64,000 bases of DNA from Paractinoplanes ovalisporus (GCF_016834655.1 NZ_JAENHP010000002.1:434001-498000), one strand, 5' to 3'. Counted from the first letter of the stretch, positions 10,908 through 20,229 are shown. The notes: generated by a model not told the origin, from the letters alone. Translations and numbers: made by a program.

Positions 10908-11512
10908 ACCTGAACGAGGCGTTCCTCGACGCCGATCACCACGCGCTCGACGACCTCGACCTCGAGCACGACCCACGACCGGTCCTCGGCATCGGCGACA
11001 CGACCCTGGTGCAGCTCGAGGTGTGGCGCCGCTACGGCCGGCCCGGCGTCCACGGCCTGTCGCGCCCCACCGGAGACGTCGTGCGGCGCGAGACCGACGA
11101 CGCCGTCACCGTGCCCGGCCGGGCCGAGGGCGTGCTGCTCGGCGGCAGCCTGACCGCGTTGCGCGCGATGGTCGGGGCAGGCCTGCCCCGCCTCGACGGC
11201 GCGATCGTGCTGATCGACGACGTGCGCGTGAAGGGCCTCGGCCAGGTCGACCGTCAACTGACCCACCTGCGGGTGGCGGGCGCCCTGGACGCCGTACGGG
11301 GAATCGCGGTCGGTCGTTTTCCCGGCTACGAGGGATATGCGGACCGAGGTTGGACACTGCTCGACGTGCTGCGTGACCAGCTGTCGCCGCTCGGCGTGCC
11401 GGTGCTCGGCGGCCTGCCCCTCGGTCCGGGCGAGGGCGCGCAACCGGTGTGGCTGGGTTGCCCGACGGTGCTGGACGCGACGGCCGGAACGCTCAGGCAA
11501 GCCAGTCCATGA
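10904..11512 (+). CDS. Shortened S66-like paralog lacking the catalytic triad
   Basis: A 202-residue protein that aligns along its length with the C-terminal two thirds of the preceding S66 peptidase (RPVLGIGDTT against KPIVGFSDIT; GVPVLGGLPLG against GIPVLGGLPFG). The N-terminal part is missing and each catalytic residue is changed: Ser to G31, Glu to D105, His to P175. It therefore looks like a pseudoenzyme. Its start overlaps the S66 stop by four bases, so equimolar production and a heterodimer are plausible; S66 enzymes are usually dimers. The frame is intact and the coding pattern normal, so it is not a decaying pseudogene. Its last 20 bases overlap the end of the opposite-strand kinase gene. 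Confidence 0.75.
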   Translation: MNLNEAFLDADHHALDDLDLEHDPRPVLGIGDTTLVQLEVWRRYGRPGVHGLSRPTGDVVRRETDDAVTVPGRAEGVLLGGSLTALRAMVGAGLPRLDGAIVLIDDVRVKGLGQVDRQLTHLRVAGALDAVRGIAVGRFPGYEGYADRGWTLLDVLRDQLSPLGVPVLGGLPLGPGEGAQPVWLGCPTVLDATAGTLRQASP

Positions 11513-12584
11513 AAGCGGCGGCCGAGGCCGGATCTTCGCCCAGGGCGGCGTCGACGACGGAGGCCGCCGGCTCGGGCAGCGTGGGGAGCCTCTTCCGGAT
11601 CGGGACCGGCGGCTCGCGGAGAACGACGGCGACCGGGTCGGCTCCGGGCGGAAAGTCGCGCGGGGTGGCGCCGGTCAGCATCCAGTACAGACAGGCGGCC
11701 AGGGCCTGCACGTCGACCTCGGGCCGGGCGTACTTGTAGTCGATCACCTGCCGCCGGGGCATGAAGGCCACGCTGCCCGCGATCGCCCCGGAGGGCGTCC
11801 GGCCGCTGAGTCCCGCCTGGTCGTAGGCCTTGGCCAGACCGAAGTCGCCCACCTTGAGCCGGCCGTCGGCGGTCAGCAACAGGTTCTCGGGCTTGATGTC
11901 GCGGTGCACCAGCCCGCGTCCGACCGCCGTCGAGCCGTCGGCGTGCACGACCGGGATCGCGGCGGTGTGCGCGTACCGCAGAGCGGCGGCGGCCTGGCGG
12001 ACGAGCGGAACAGCGACTTCGATCCCGTACGGGCCGTGGTCGGCCACGCTGCCGCCGGCGCAGTATTCGGCCACGAAGCCCAGCGGGTCGGCCAGGCTGC
12101 GGTGGAAGCGCACGATGTTCGGGTGGCGCAGCGCGGCGGTGCAGTCCAGCTCGCGGCGGAACAGGGCGGTCGCGCCGGGAGCGGTCAGGGTCTTCACCGC
12201 CACCAGGCGCCCGTCGGTCTCGCGGGCCAGGTGGACGACGCCCTGCGCGCCCCGGCCGAGTTCCCGCAGCACCGTCAGGCCGTTGTGCGAGACCGTACGG
12301 ATGGCCACCCGCACCACGGCGTCGCCCAGCCCCAGCTCGTCGCCGTCGCGCAGGTCCCGCTCGCCGTCGATGCGGGTGCCGTTCACGTACGTCCCGTTGT
12401 GGCTGCCCAGATCGCGGACCACGACCCGGGGCGGCCGGATCACCACCCGGCAGTGGCGGCGCGACACCCGGCGGCGGTCGTCGGTCACCCGGACGTCGCA
12501 CTCCGGGTCACGCCCGAGCAGCACGTCCGCCTCGCCGGTGAAGGTGTGTTCCGTGCCCCCGGCCGTGAGCACCACGTCAGCCAA
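11493..12584 (-). CDS. FHA domain-serine/threonine protein kinase
   Basis: A 363-residue soluble kinase. Residues about 1-95 form an FHA phosphothreonine-binding domain (GRDPECD at 24-30, SRRHC at 41-45, SHNGTYVNG at 61-69). The kinase domain follows with glycine loop GRGAQGVV, K131, E145, the catalytic loop HRDIKPEN with D229, and DFG at 247-249. The activation-segment APE motif is replaced by FMPRRQV and ARPEVDVQA, so the usual APE glutamate is missing. No membrane segment is present. It overlaps the upstream WD40 kinase gene by eight bases, so the two are translationally coupled and likely work in one phosphorylation pathway, with the FHA domain reading phosphothreonine on the partner or a shared substrate (inference). 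Confidence 0.9.
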   Translation of the reverse strand: MADVVLTAGGTEHTFTGEADVLLGRDPECDVRVTDDRRRVSRRHCRVVIRPPRVVVRDLGSHNGTYVNGTRIDGERDLRDGDELGLGDAVVRVAIRTVSHNGLTVLRELGRGAQGVVHLARETDGRLVAVKTLTAPGATALFRRELDCTAALRHPNIVRFHRSLADPLGFVAEYCAGGSVADHGPYGIEVAVPLVRQAAAALRYAHTAAIPVVHADGSTAVGRGLVHRDIKPENLLLTADGRLKVGDFGLAKAYDQAGLSGRTPSGAIAGSVAFMPRRQVIDYKYARPEVDVQALAACLYWMLTGATPRDFPPGADPVAVVLREPPVPIRKRLPTLPEPAASVVDAALGEDPASAAAFMDWLA

Positions 12585-15500
12585 GGTCGGCTTCCCAGGC
12601 CAGCTCCCACGCCCGCAACCCGCCTCCGATGTCGACGGTGACCATGAGCGTGCCGTCCCCGCTGAGCCGCGCCACGTGCAGGTCGGTGCGGTGGCCCTCC
12701 ATCGTCCGCAGGCACGCTCCGGTGGTCAGGTCCCAGATCCCGACCGTGTCGGTGCGCCCGGCCACGACCGCGAACGTCCCGTCCGGCCCCAGCGCGAAGA
12801 TCCGCGGGTCTTCCGGCAGGGCCAGCTCGTGGCGGACCCGGCCGGTGCCGGTCTCCCACACGACCAGCCGGCCCCGGTCGGGTGTGGCGGCCAGCCGCCG
12901 ATCGGGGGTCAGGGCCAGGTTGGTCAGGCCGCTCATGCCGCCCCGCAGGCTTTCGAACGAGTAGCGCCGGCGGCCGCTCGCCGCGTCCAGCCCGGTCAGC
13001 GTCATGTGCTCGTCGAGCAGCACGGTGCGGTCGTCCGGGCCGAAGTGCAGCCGGGCGTCGTTCCACAGCCGGGCCCGCATCGTCCACTCCGGGCGCCGGG
13101 CGTCCGGCCGCCACATGCGCACCTCGTTGCCCTTGTCGAGGCTGACCAGACGGGTGCCGTCGGAGCTGACCGCGACCGCCGCGACCGGGGCGTCGTGACC
13201 CTGGACCGTGACTGGCGTTCCACCGGTCTCCAGTCCCTGCAGGCGCAGCCGGCCGGACTCGTCGCCGAACAGGATGCGTTCGCCGGCCGGGTCGAGGTCG
13301 AACGCCGTGATCCGCCTGGTCCCGCCGATGACCTCGCTCCGGCCGTCGCGGATGTCGAGCAGCCGCAGGGTGCCGTCCCAGGTGAGCACCACCAGCCGGT
13401 GGCCGTCCGCGACCCACCGGATCTCGCGGGCCTTGCCGCCCGGGCCGGGTTCGAAGGTGCCCGCGATCCGGGCCCCGGGGAAGTCCCACAGGTCGATGTG
13501 ACCGGTCCACCGCCCGGTCGCCATGGCCAGACCGTCGCCGCGCAGCGCGACCGTCGGCGGCTGGGTGAACAGGTTGCGGCCGTCCGCGTTGTACAGCTCC
13601 CAGGCCGCGATCAGCGCCGCCCGGCGGCCGTGCGGGAGCAGCGAACGCCACGCGGTCAGCAGCTCGGGGTGCCGGTTGTAGCCGGGCACGTCGCGGGCCG
13701 ACCGCAACAGCGTGGCGACCTCGGCGAACCGGTCCTCCTCGAACAGGGTGCGGGCCCGCGCGAGCAGCTCGTCGAACGACTCCTCGGCCCGGTGCAGCTC
13801 GGGCGCCGGGCGGGGACGCGCGTAACACCAGGGCGCCTGATAGCCGGAGCCCGGCATCGCCCGGACCACCACCTGGTAGGGCCCGCCGAGCGCCACCACG
13901 CCACCGTCGGGACTGACCGCGCCGGCCTCCACCCCGAGCATGAGTTCCGGCAGGTCGTCGTCGAAGGCGCGCAGGCTGCGGCCGTCGCGCGGGTTCAGGA
14001 TCTGGACCGACCGGGACGGCCCGCCGGCGAGCAGATGCCGGGCGCCCGGCGCGAGGGCCAGCACGATCTCGTAGCGCAGCCGGTGGGGTGCCTCGCTGAC
14101 CGTCTCGCCGCGGCGCGCGTCCCAGACGACGAGCGGACCGTCCTGCCAGGCGGCCACGGCGTAGCGGGCGTCGGCCGACACCACGGCCTTGTCGCCGGTG
14201 AAGTGGACCCAGGGCGCGCCCGAGGCCAGGGTGCCGCGCCGCGGACCGGTCCACGTGGACACACATCGCCGGGTGGGCAGGGCCCAATGCCGTACGGTGC
14301 CGTCGCCGTTGTCGCCCTCGAACGACGCCGACAGCGCGCGTTGCCCGGTGTGGCTCAGGGCCAGCGACGTGACCTGGCCGGTGTGACCGGTCAGAACGAC
14401 GGGACCGCCGGACGCGCCGGTCGCCCAGATCTGGATGCGGCCGTTCCGGTGCCCGGCCGCCACGTGCCGGCCGTCGCCGCTGACCGCCACCGAGATCGCG
14501 CCGGGCTCGTGCCTCTTCCACCCGCGCGGCGTGCCGCCGGCCACGTCGAGCAGGGTGATCGAGCCGTCCTCGCGCAGCACCGCGGCGAGCCGGCCGCTCC
14601 CGTCGAGCGCGATCGCGGTGACCTGGGCGCCCTCCGACAGCTTCCGCGGCTCGCCGTCCTCCGATGCCCAGAGATACAGCGCGCCGCCCTGGATTCCGTA
14701 GAGCACCTGCCGGCCGCCCGGCGTGACGGCCATCGTACGGACCTCGCCGGTGTTGACCTCGGCACTGATCCCCGGGGCCCGGCTCGCCCGCTCGCGCAGC
14801 GCGGCCACCGCCTCGGCCGAGGCCGGGTCGGCCGCGGCCGCCTCGCGCAACAGCTCGCCGGCCCGGTCGTCCTCGTGCCGCTCGAGCTCGACGCTGCCCA
14901 GAAGAAGAGCGCCCAGGCCGCGCTCGCCGGCGCCGGCCGCTTCTACCGCCGACACGACCTCCTCGCCGGTCATCCGGCCGGTGCGCCAGCGGTGCAGGCC
15001 GAAGTTGTAGACCGTGGGGAGGTGGTGGGGGTCGGCGCGGACCGCTTCCCGCCACACGCTCTCGGCCTCCTCGACCCGCCCCAGGTCGAGAAGGGACAGT
15101 GCCTGGTTCGAGAGGCCGTCCGCCCGGAGCAGCGCCGGGCGCGGAACCGGCCGTGGATAGGGTTCGCCGGTCAGGTCGGCGTAGATCGTGGTCAGGCGCT
15201 CGACCACCTCGCCGAAACCCTCCGGCCGCCGGGCGAAACAGTCGGCCAGCAGCTCGGCGATCTCGGCCGGAAGCTCGGCCCGCACGGTTTCCAGGGCCTC
15301 GGCCGCGGCCTGACCGAAGCGGGTGATCCGGCGCCCGGCGACCATCTCGGCCACCGTGACCGCCCACGACCAGACGTCGGTGGCGGCGGTCAGCCGGGCG
15401 CCGCGGTCACCGGCCGCGGCGGCCGCCTGTTCGGGGGAGCAGTAGGCCGGGGTGCCGCCGCTGACGGTGCCCTCGCTCGCGGCCACGGCCAGGCCGAAGT

Positions 15501-15945
15501 CGGTCACCTTGGCCGTGCCGTCGGGCTCCAGCATCACGTTGGCCGGCTTCATGTCCTGGTGCACCAGGCCGTTGTCGTGGGCGTGGCGCAGACCCCAGGC
15601 GGTCTGGATCGCGACGTCGAGCATCGCGGCCCGGTCGAGCCGGCCGTCCCGGATCGCCTCGGCCAGACTGCCGCCGGCGACCCACTCGGCGAAGACCCGG
15701 GGAGTTCCCTCGACCGTACGGACGTAGACGCAGTTGACCGTGTGCGGATGCAGGCCGAGCCCGACCCAGGTGCCGGCCTCGGTCTCGAACCGGGTGAACG
15801 AGGCGGTGGCCCGGGGCGTCTTCACGGCCAGGTCGACCTCCCAGCCGAGGTGGCGCACCCGGTGCACGACACCCATGCCGCCGCCCAGGGGCTCGCCGAG
15901 AACCTGGTATTGCCCGAGCACGATCTCGCCGGTCGTCCACGCCAT
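12577..15945 (-). CDS. Serine/threonine protein kinase with TPR-like linker and WD40 propellers
   Basis: A 1122-residue cytoplasmic protein. The kinase domain occupies about 10-270: glycine loop LGGGMGVVH, K42, E55, catalytic loop HQDMKPAN with D131, DFG-type DFG at 149-151, and SPEQ in place of APE. The Arg of HRD is Gln, so it is a non-RD kinase that may not need activation-loop phosphorylation. A helical, TPR-like stretch lies at about 290-390. From about 400 to the end there are many WD40-type repeats (VLTGHTGQVTSLALS, IQIWATG), broken by a helical insert at about 690-780. This predicts two propellers serving as a docking platform. The first gene of a two-kinase operon, divergent from the acyl-CoA synthetase gene. 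Confidence 0.9.
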   Translation of the reverse strand: MAWTTGEIVLGQYQVLGEPLGGGMGVVHRVRHLGWEVDLAVKTPRATASFTRFETEAGTWVGLGLHPHTVNCVYVRTVEGTPRVFAEWVAGGSLAEAIRDGRLDRAAMLDVAIQTAWGLRHAHDNGLVHQDMKPANVMLEPDGTAKVTDFGLAVAASEGTVSGGTPAYCSPEQAAAAAGDRGARLTAATDVWSWAVTVAEMVAGRRITRFGQAAAEALETVRAELPAEIAELLADCFARRPEGFGEVVERLTTIYADLTGEPYPRPVPRPALLRADGLSNQALSLLDLGRVEEAESVWREAVRADPHHLPTVYNFGLHRWRTGRMTGEEVVSAVEAAGAGERGLGALLLGSVELERHEDDRAGELLREAAAADPASAEAVAALRERASRAPGISAEVNTGEVRTMAVTPGGRQVLYGIQGGALYLWASEDGEPRKLSEGAQVTAIALDGSGRLAAVLREDGSITLLDVAGGTPRGWKRHEPGAISVAVSGDGRHVAAGHRNGRIQIWATGASGGPVVLTGHTGQVTSLALSHTGQRALSASFEGDNGDGTVRHWALPTRRCVSTWTGPRRGTLASGAPWVHFTGDKAVVSADARYAVAAWQDGPLVVWDARRGETVSEAPHRLRYEIVLALAPGARHLLAGGPSRSVQILNPRDGRSLRAFDDDLPELMLGVEAGAVSPDGGVVALGGPYQVVVRAMPGSGYQAPWCYARPRPAPELHRAEESFDELLARARTLFEEDRFAEVATLLRSARDVPGYNRHPELLTAWRSLLPHGRRAALIAAWELYNADGRNLFTQPPTVALRGDGLAMATGRWTGHIDLWDFPGARIAGTFEPGPGGKAREIRWVADGHRLVVLTWDGTLRLLDIRDGRSEVIGGTRRITAFDLDPAGERILFGDESGRLRLQGLETGGTPVTVQGHDAPVAAVAVSSDGTRLVSLDKGNEVRMWRPDARRPEWTMRARLWNDARLHFGPDDRTVLLDEHMTLTGLDAASGRRRYSFESLRGGMSGLTNLALTPDRRLAATPDRGRLVVWETGTGRVRHELALPEDPRIFALGPDGTFAVVAGRTDTVGIWDLTTGACLRTMEGHRTDLHVARLSGDGTLMVTVDIGGGLRAWELAWEADLG

Positions 15946-15973
15946 GGTCCGTCCATGATGGCCCTGCGTGTCT

Positions 15974-16011
15974 CTCCCTTGCCGTGACCCATGTCACTCC
16001 CTTACCGTCAC
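15974..16011. promoter_or_regulatory. Direct repeats and GTGAC/GTCAC palindrome in divergent promoter
   Basis: CTCCCTTGCCGTGAC (15974-15988) recurs as CTCCCTTACCGTCAC (15997-16011), a 23-base period. GTGACCCATGTCAC (15984-15997) is an inverted repeat between them. The site lies between the WD40 kinase and the acyl-CoA synthetase starts, so it could serve either gene as an operator. Confidence 0.45.
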
Positions 16012-16061
16012 GGGATCCCGCTCGTTTCGTCCCTTCGTCCCTGCGAACAAGGGCTCCGACC

Positions 16062-17633
16062 ATGATCGAGCACGTACGCGCCGTCCTGCGCATGCACCAG
16101 ATCGGCATCGTCAACCTGTTGAGCCCGCGCCGCCTGCTGCGGGCGGCGGGTCAGAACGCCCGGCTCGGCCCGCAGGCCGCCCTCATCATGAAGGCGGCCG
16201 CCGAGCACCCGGACGCCCCGGCGGTGACCGACGAAAGCGGCACCCTCACCTACCGCGAGCTCGACGAACAGTCCAACGCCCTGGCCCACGCCCTCAAGGG
16301 GCTCGGCCTGCCCGACCGGTCGGTGGTCGGGGTGCTGGCCCGTGACCACCGCGGCCTGGTGCTGGCGATCAGCGGCACGGCCCGGGCCACGCTGCGCCTG
16401 GCGCTGATGAACACCGGCCTCGCGAAGAAACAGTTCGCCGAGGTGGTGGCCCGCGAGAAGGTCCGCGCGGTGCTGTACGACAGCGAGTTCGCCGACCTGG
16501 TCGACGGCCTGCCCGACGACATCCCCCGCTATCTCACCTGGGGTTCCGGCTCGCCCTCGATCTTCGAGCTGATCGCCGCGCACCCGGTCACGCCGCTGCC
16601 GCTGCCCGACCGGCCGGGCGGTTTCATCATCCTCACCAGCGGCACCACCGGCCTGCCCAAGGGCGCACCCCGCACGAAGGTGTCGCCGCTGGCCAGCGCC
16701 CTGATCGCCGACCGCATCCCGTTCCCCCGGCAGGGCGCGGCGGTGTTCGCGTCGCCGCTGTTCCACAGCACCGGGTTCGGCGCCTGGACCGTCGGGTTGT
16801 CACTGGCCAACCACGCCGTGCTGCTGCGCCGCTTCGACCCCGAGGACATCCTGCGGGCGATGGCCGAGCACCGGGCGCAGATGCTGGTCGCGGTGCCGAC
16901 CATGCTCACCCGCATCCTCGCCCTCGGGCCCGAGATCATCAGCAAGTACGACACGTCGTCGCTGAGGTCGGTGTTCGTCGCCGGGGCCGCCCTCGCGCCC
17001 GAGCTGACGAAACGGTTCCACGAGACGTTCGGCGAGGTCATCTACAACGTGTACGGATCCACCGAGGTCGCCGTGGCGTCGGTGGCCCAGCCGGACGAGT
17101 CACGGCGGGCCCCCGGCACGGTCGGCCGCCCGCCGGTGACCGTGCACGTCGCCCTCTACGACTCCGACGACCGCCGCATCACCGAGGCCGGCGTGCCTGG
17201 ACGCGTGTTCGTGCGTACCGGAATTCCGTTCGAGGGTTACACCGACGGCCGGCACAAGCAGGTCATCGACGGGCACATGGCCACCGGCGACCTGGGCCAC
17301 TTCGACGCCGAGGGCCTGCTGTTCATCGACGGCCGCGACGACGACATGGTCATCTCCGGCGGCGAGAACGTGTATCCGGTCGAGGTCGAGAACCTGCTGG
17401 CCGAACGCGACGACGTGCTCGAGGTCGCGGTGATCGGCGTGGACGACCCCGAGTTCGGCCAGCGGTTGCGCGCCTACGTCGTGCCGACCGAGGCCTCCAC
17501 CCGCGACCCGCAGGTGATCAAGGACTACGTGAAGGCGAGCCTGTCCCGCTTCAAGGTGCCGCGCGACGTCGTCTTCCTGGACGCGCTGCCCCGCAACCCC
17601 ACCGGCAAGGTGCTGCGGCGGGAACTGCCCTAG
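16062..17633 (+). CDS. AMP-forming acyl-CoA synthetase (FadD-type)
   Basis: It activates a carboxylic acid, probably a fatty acid, to the acyl-CoA through an acyl-adenylate. The 523 residues show the P-loop TSGTTGLPKGAPR, the YGSTEV motif, the GD motif (ATGDLGHF), the hinge (DGRDDDMVISGGENVYP) and the C-terminal catalytic lysine in NPTGKVLRREL. There are no membrane segments. ATG 16062 is preferred with AAGG about ten bases upstream; a longer frame from 15984 runs through the operator-like repeats. The chain length of the substrate cannot be read from sequence. The stop overlaps the opposite lipoprotein gene by four bases. Confidence 0.88.
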   Translation: MIEHVRAVLRMHQIGIVNLLSPRRLLRAAGQNARLGPQAALIMKAAAEHPDAPAVTDESGTLTYRELDEQSNALAHALKGLGLPDRSVVGVLARDHRGLVLAISGTARATLRLALMNTGLAKKQFAEVVAREKVRAVLYDSEFADLVDGLPDDIPRYLTWGSGSPSIFELIAAHPVTPLPLPDRPGGFIILTSGTTGLPKGAPRTKVSPLASALIADRIPFPRQGAAVFASPLFHSTGFGAWTVGLSLANHAVLLRRFDPEDILRAMAEHRAQMLVAVPTMLTRILALGPEIISKYDTSSLRSVFVAGAALAPELTKRFHETFGEVIYNVYGSTEVAVASVAQPDESRRAPGTVGRPPVTVHVALYDSDDRRITEAGVPGRVFVRTGIPFEGYTDGRHKQVIDGHMATGDLGHFDAEGLLFIDGRDDDMVISGGENVYPVEVENLLAERDDVLEVAVIGVDDPEFGQRLRAYVVPTEASTRDPQVIKDYVKASLSRFKVPRDVVFLDALPRNPTGKVLRRELP

Positions 17634-18403
17634 CTACCAGTCACCTTGAGAGCCGCCCCCAGGCCCGGCGCCGCCGACCGGGCCAGCTCGGTGGCCGCGG
17701 CCAGATCGGCGTCCGGGCTCACGACGATGCTGACCAGCGACCCGGCCGTCCGGTCGGCCCGCACCGAGGCGCGGACCACCTCGTACTCGGCGCGCACGGC
17801 CTCGTACGCCGCGAGGGCCGGCTCGGGCACCCGGCCCTCGTGGTCGGTCTGCAGGGAGAGATAGGGGGTCGCCCGCGGGCCGGTCATCACGGTCAGCGAC
17901 CGCACCCGCGTCAGCGGCTCGTGCCGCCCGCCGTCGGCGACCATGTCGCGGAACACGTCCAGCACTGCCTCCGGGCCGGCCGCGGTGACCATGATCCGCC
18001 GCCCGGAGGTCGTCTCGGCCAGGTCGCCCTCGCTCACCCGGTCGTCCGTGGTCAGCGACAGCCACAGGCCCAGCGACTCGGTGTTGCGTTCCTCCTCGGC
18101 GACCACGGTGACCGTGATGCCGCCGGCGGTGATCCGGCCCGTCACGTGGTCGTTGTCGGCGACGTATCTGCGCAGCTCACCGGCGAGCTGGGTCACCCGA
18201 TCGGCGCCCGTGCCGTCGGCCACGACCAGTTCGCCGACCGCCGACCCGGAGAACGGCAGTGGGTTGTCGCCGCTGGTGCGGACCTCGCTGACGTCCGGTG
18301 TGCCGGCCCAGACCTCGTCGAACTCGGCGGCCAGCGCCGTGCCCTGGTTGACCGCGCAGCCACTGACCAGCGCCAGACTCAGAATGACCAGCACTTTCCG
18401 CAC
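17630..18403 (-). CDS. Hypothetical lipoprotein
   Basis: A 257-residue protein with a lipoprotein signal peptide: basic n-region, hydrophobic core and lipobox LVSGC with the lipidated Cys at residue 16. It would be anchored outside the membrane. The mature part is mixed alpha/beta with no motif I recognise. It contains an internally similar pattern (ITVTVVAEEERNTESLG and SIVVSPDADLAAATELA). The gene is single and convergent with the acyl-CoA synthetase gene. Function unknown. Confidence 0.75.
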   Translation of the reverse strand: MRKVLVILSLALVSGCAVNQGTALAAEFDEVWAGTPDVSEVRTSGDNPLPFSGSAVGELVVADGTGADRVTQLAGELRRYVADNDHVTGRITAGGITVTVVAEEERNTESLGLWLSLTTDDRVSEGDLAETTSGRRIMVTAAGPEAVLDVFRDMVADGGRHEPLTRVRSLTVMTGPRATPYLSLQTDHEGRVPEPALAAYEAVRAEYEVVRASVRADRTAGSLVSIVVSPDADLAAATELARSAAPGLGAALKVTGS

Positions 18404-18511
18404 GGCCGAAGGCTACCGGCCCTGATCAACCCGGTTCACTTTGATCCGGCGGCGCGCGGTTCCCGTACTACCCGGCGGAAGCCCAGGTCTTGCGGAAGGG
18501 GAGTCGCGTTC

Positions 18512-19402
18512 GTGGCGCCGCCGTACTCGGGGTTCGATCGAAGAACTGACGCAGGGTATTCGACCGGGCCCGCCCAGTATCCGGCTCCGCGGCAGCGGGT
18601 CGCATACGGCTTCGACGAGCCCTCGCCGTCTCCCCGGCCTTCTTTTGACGGGCGGCCGGACATCTACGCGACGGATTGGGCGCCCCGGAGGCGTCGCCGA
18701 CGCCGGCGGTCGGGTCGCACGATGCCCGTCCTGATCGCGTTCGCCGTGGTCGCGGCCGCGGCGGGCGGAGCGGTCGCTTACGGCGGCGCCGGCGATCCCA
18801 CCACCGAGCCGGCCGCGATCGACGCCGCGGTCCAGCAGAGAACACAGGCGGCGTCGCGCGGCGGCGTCCGGGTCCTCTCCGAGCCGGTCACACCCACGAA
18901 GTCGGCTCCGGCCCCGACCCCGGCCTCCACGCCCTCGCCGAAAGCGAAATCCGCCAGTCCCCGGCCGCCGAAGCCAGTGAAGGGCCTCAACCAGGCCCAG
19001 ATGAACAACGCGGCGGTGATAGTCCAGGTCGCCGAGGACCGCGACCTCCCCCGCCGGGCGATGCTGGTCGCCATGATGACCGGCCTGCAGGAGTCCAGCC
19101 TGCGCAACCTGGCCAACCCGACCGTCCCCGATTCCCTGGACCACCCGAACGAGGGCAGCGGCGACAACTTCGACTCGCTCGGCATCTTCCAGCAGCGCCC
19201 GAGCCAGGGCTGGGGCAGCGTGGAGGAGTTGATGGACCCGCGCTACGCGGCCGACGCCTTCTACCGCCGTCTGCTCAAGGTCGACGACTGGGAGTCCAAG
19301 TCCTTGGGCGAGGCGGCCCAGGCCGTCCAGCGCTCAGCGGTCCCCGACGCCTACGCCGACCACGAGACGAGAGCAACCAAAATCCTCGACTCGCTGCTCT
19401 GA
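18512..19402 (+). CDS. Membrane-anchored lysozyme-like cell-wall hydrolase candidate
   Basis: A 296-residue type II membrane protein. An Arg-rich stop-transfer segment (about 59-69) is followed by one membrane helix (71-92) and a Pro/Ser/Lys-rich wall-spanning linker (122-158). The C-terminal domain (about 160-296) carries a lysozyme/transglycosylase-like pattern: GLQESSLRNL with E194 as the possible catalytic acid, then DSLGIFQQRPSQGWG. Such domains occur in actinobacterial wall hydrolases and phage tail enzymes. GTG 18512 is chosen because GGAAGGGGAG lies nine bases upstream; the longer frame further upstream is antisense to the lipoprotein gene. The activity is inferred and no close relative can be named. 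Confidence 0.75.
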   Translation: MAPPYSGFDRRTDAGYSTGPAQYPAPRQRVAYGFDEPSPSPRPSFDGRPDIYATDWAPRRRRRRRRSGRTMPVLIAFAVVAAAAGGAVAYGGAGDPTTEPAAIDAAVQQRTQAASRGGVRVLSEPVTPTKSAPAPTPASTPSPKAKSASPRPPKPVKGLNQAQMNNAAVIVQVAEDRDLPRRAMLVAMMTGLQESSLRNLANPTVPDSLDHPNEGSGDNFDSLGIFQQRPSQGWGSVEELMDPRYAADAFYRRLLKVDDWESKSLGEAAQAVQRSAVPDAYADHETRATKILDSLL

Positions 19403-19422
19403 CCTCGGTCCGGGGCGGCGGG

Positions 19423-20229
19423 CTAGTCGATCTCGAAGCGTTGAAGCAGGCCCGGGGCGAAGATGCCGGCTATCGCGATCAGCGAGACGGTGACCATCCC
19501 CGTACGGAGAACGACCGTTTCGACCTTGCCTCCGACCTTGATGGCCATGCCGTTGGGGACGCCGACCATGCGCCACAGGCGGCGGCCCGTCGGGATCGGC
19601 CACAGGATGGGGACGCCGGCCGAGGTGATCATGTCGCCGAACAGGTGGACCACGCAGCCGACCGCGACCGCGAACCCCAGCATCGGGTAGCCGCGGTCGC
19701 CGGGCAGGTTGGCCGCCGTGAACCAGGCGATCACGGCCGAACATATGGTCACGATGACCCAGCCGGCCCGTTCGGCCCACTTGTCGAACAGGCCGCGCAG
19801 GGCCAGGCCGGCCGTGAAGAAGACGACCCCGACCACCGCCCACTTGCCGTAGTGGCCGCACACCCACGTCGTCAGCCAGCCGAGCAGCGCGGCGAACGGC
19901 AGGGTGTGGGTGAACGTACGGTGGCCGTTGGTCCGCCGGGGGTCGCGGGACAGGCGCGTCGCCGTGTAGATGCCCAGCGACACCTTCTCGATGACCTCGG
20001 CGACGAAGAGCGAGAACACCCCGAACGTGCGGGCGACGGTCGCGCCGCCCTGGTTGCGGGTGACCTTGCCGGACAGGTCGAGGTCGGGGAGCAGGGCACC
20101 GCCCGCGCAGACCAGCGCCCCGACGGCCACCGCGAGCGGCGACTGCTCATACCCGGCGAAGTGGTCCAGCGCCCAGGTGCCGGCCAGCCAGACGGTCGCC
20201 CCCGAGAGGGCGTGCGACGGACCCATCAT
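19423..20229 (-). CDS. YdjM-type membrane-bound metal-dependent hydrolase
   Basis: A 268-residue multi-pass membrane protein of the LexA-regulated inner-membrane hydrolase family. Conserved metal-ligand candidates are visible: the early His in GPSHALSG, PDLD after the second helix, HRTFTHT in the middle, and HLFGD near the C-terminal third. Five to seven hydrophobic segments are present. The substrate is unknown for most members. The ATG pair at 20229/20226 is chosen because it aligns with the family start and has GGAGG 12 bases upstream; an in-frame start at 20271 lies inside the upstream hairpin. It may form a transcription unit with the DUF1707 gene before it. Confidence 0.82.
   Translation of the reverse strand: MMGPSHALSGATVWLAGTWALDHFAGYEQSPLAVAVGALVCAGGALLPDLDLSGKVTRNQGGATVARTFGVFSLFVAEVIEKVSLGIYTATRLSRDPRRTNGHRTFTHTLPFAALLGWLTTWVCGHYGKWAVVGVVFFTAGLALRGLFDKWAERAGWVIVTICSAVIAWFTAANLPGDRGYPMLGFAVAVGCVVHLFGDMITSAGVPILWPIPTGRRLWRMVGVPNGMAIKVGGKVETVVLRTGMVTVSLIAIAGIFAPGLLQRFEID

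Noticed and set aside
10904-11512. Frameshifted pseudogene of the S66 peptidase
   Set aside because: The reading frame is complete, has a coupled start and shows normal codon use; only catalytic positions and the N-terminal part differ, which suits a maintained pseudoenzyme.
11830-15987. A 1385-codon open frame antisense to both kinase genes
   Set aside because: The kinase motifs on the other strand are clear. Long antisense frames are expected at this G+C content.
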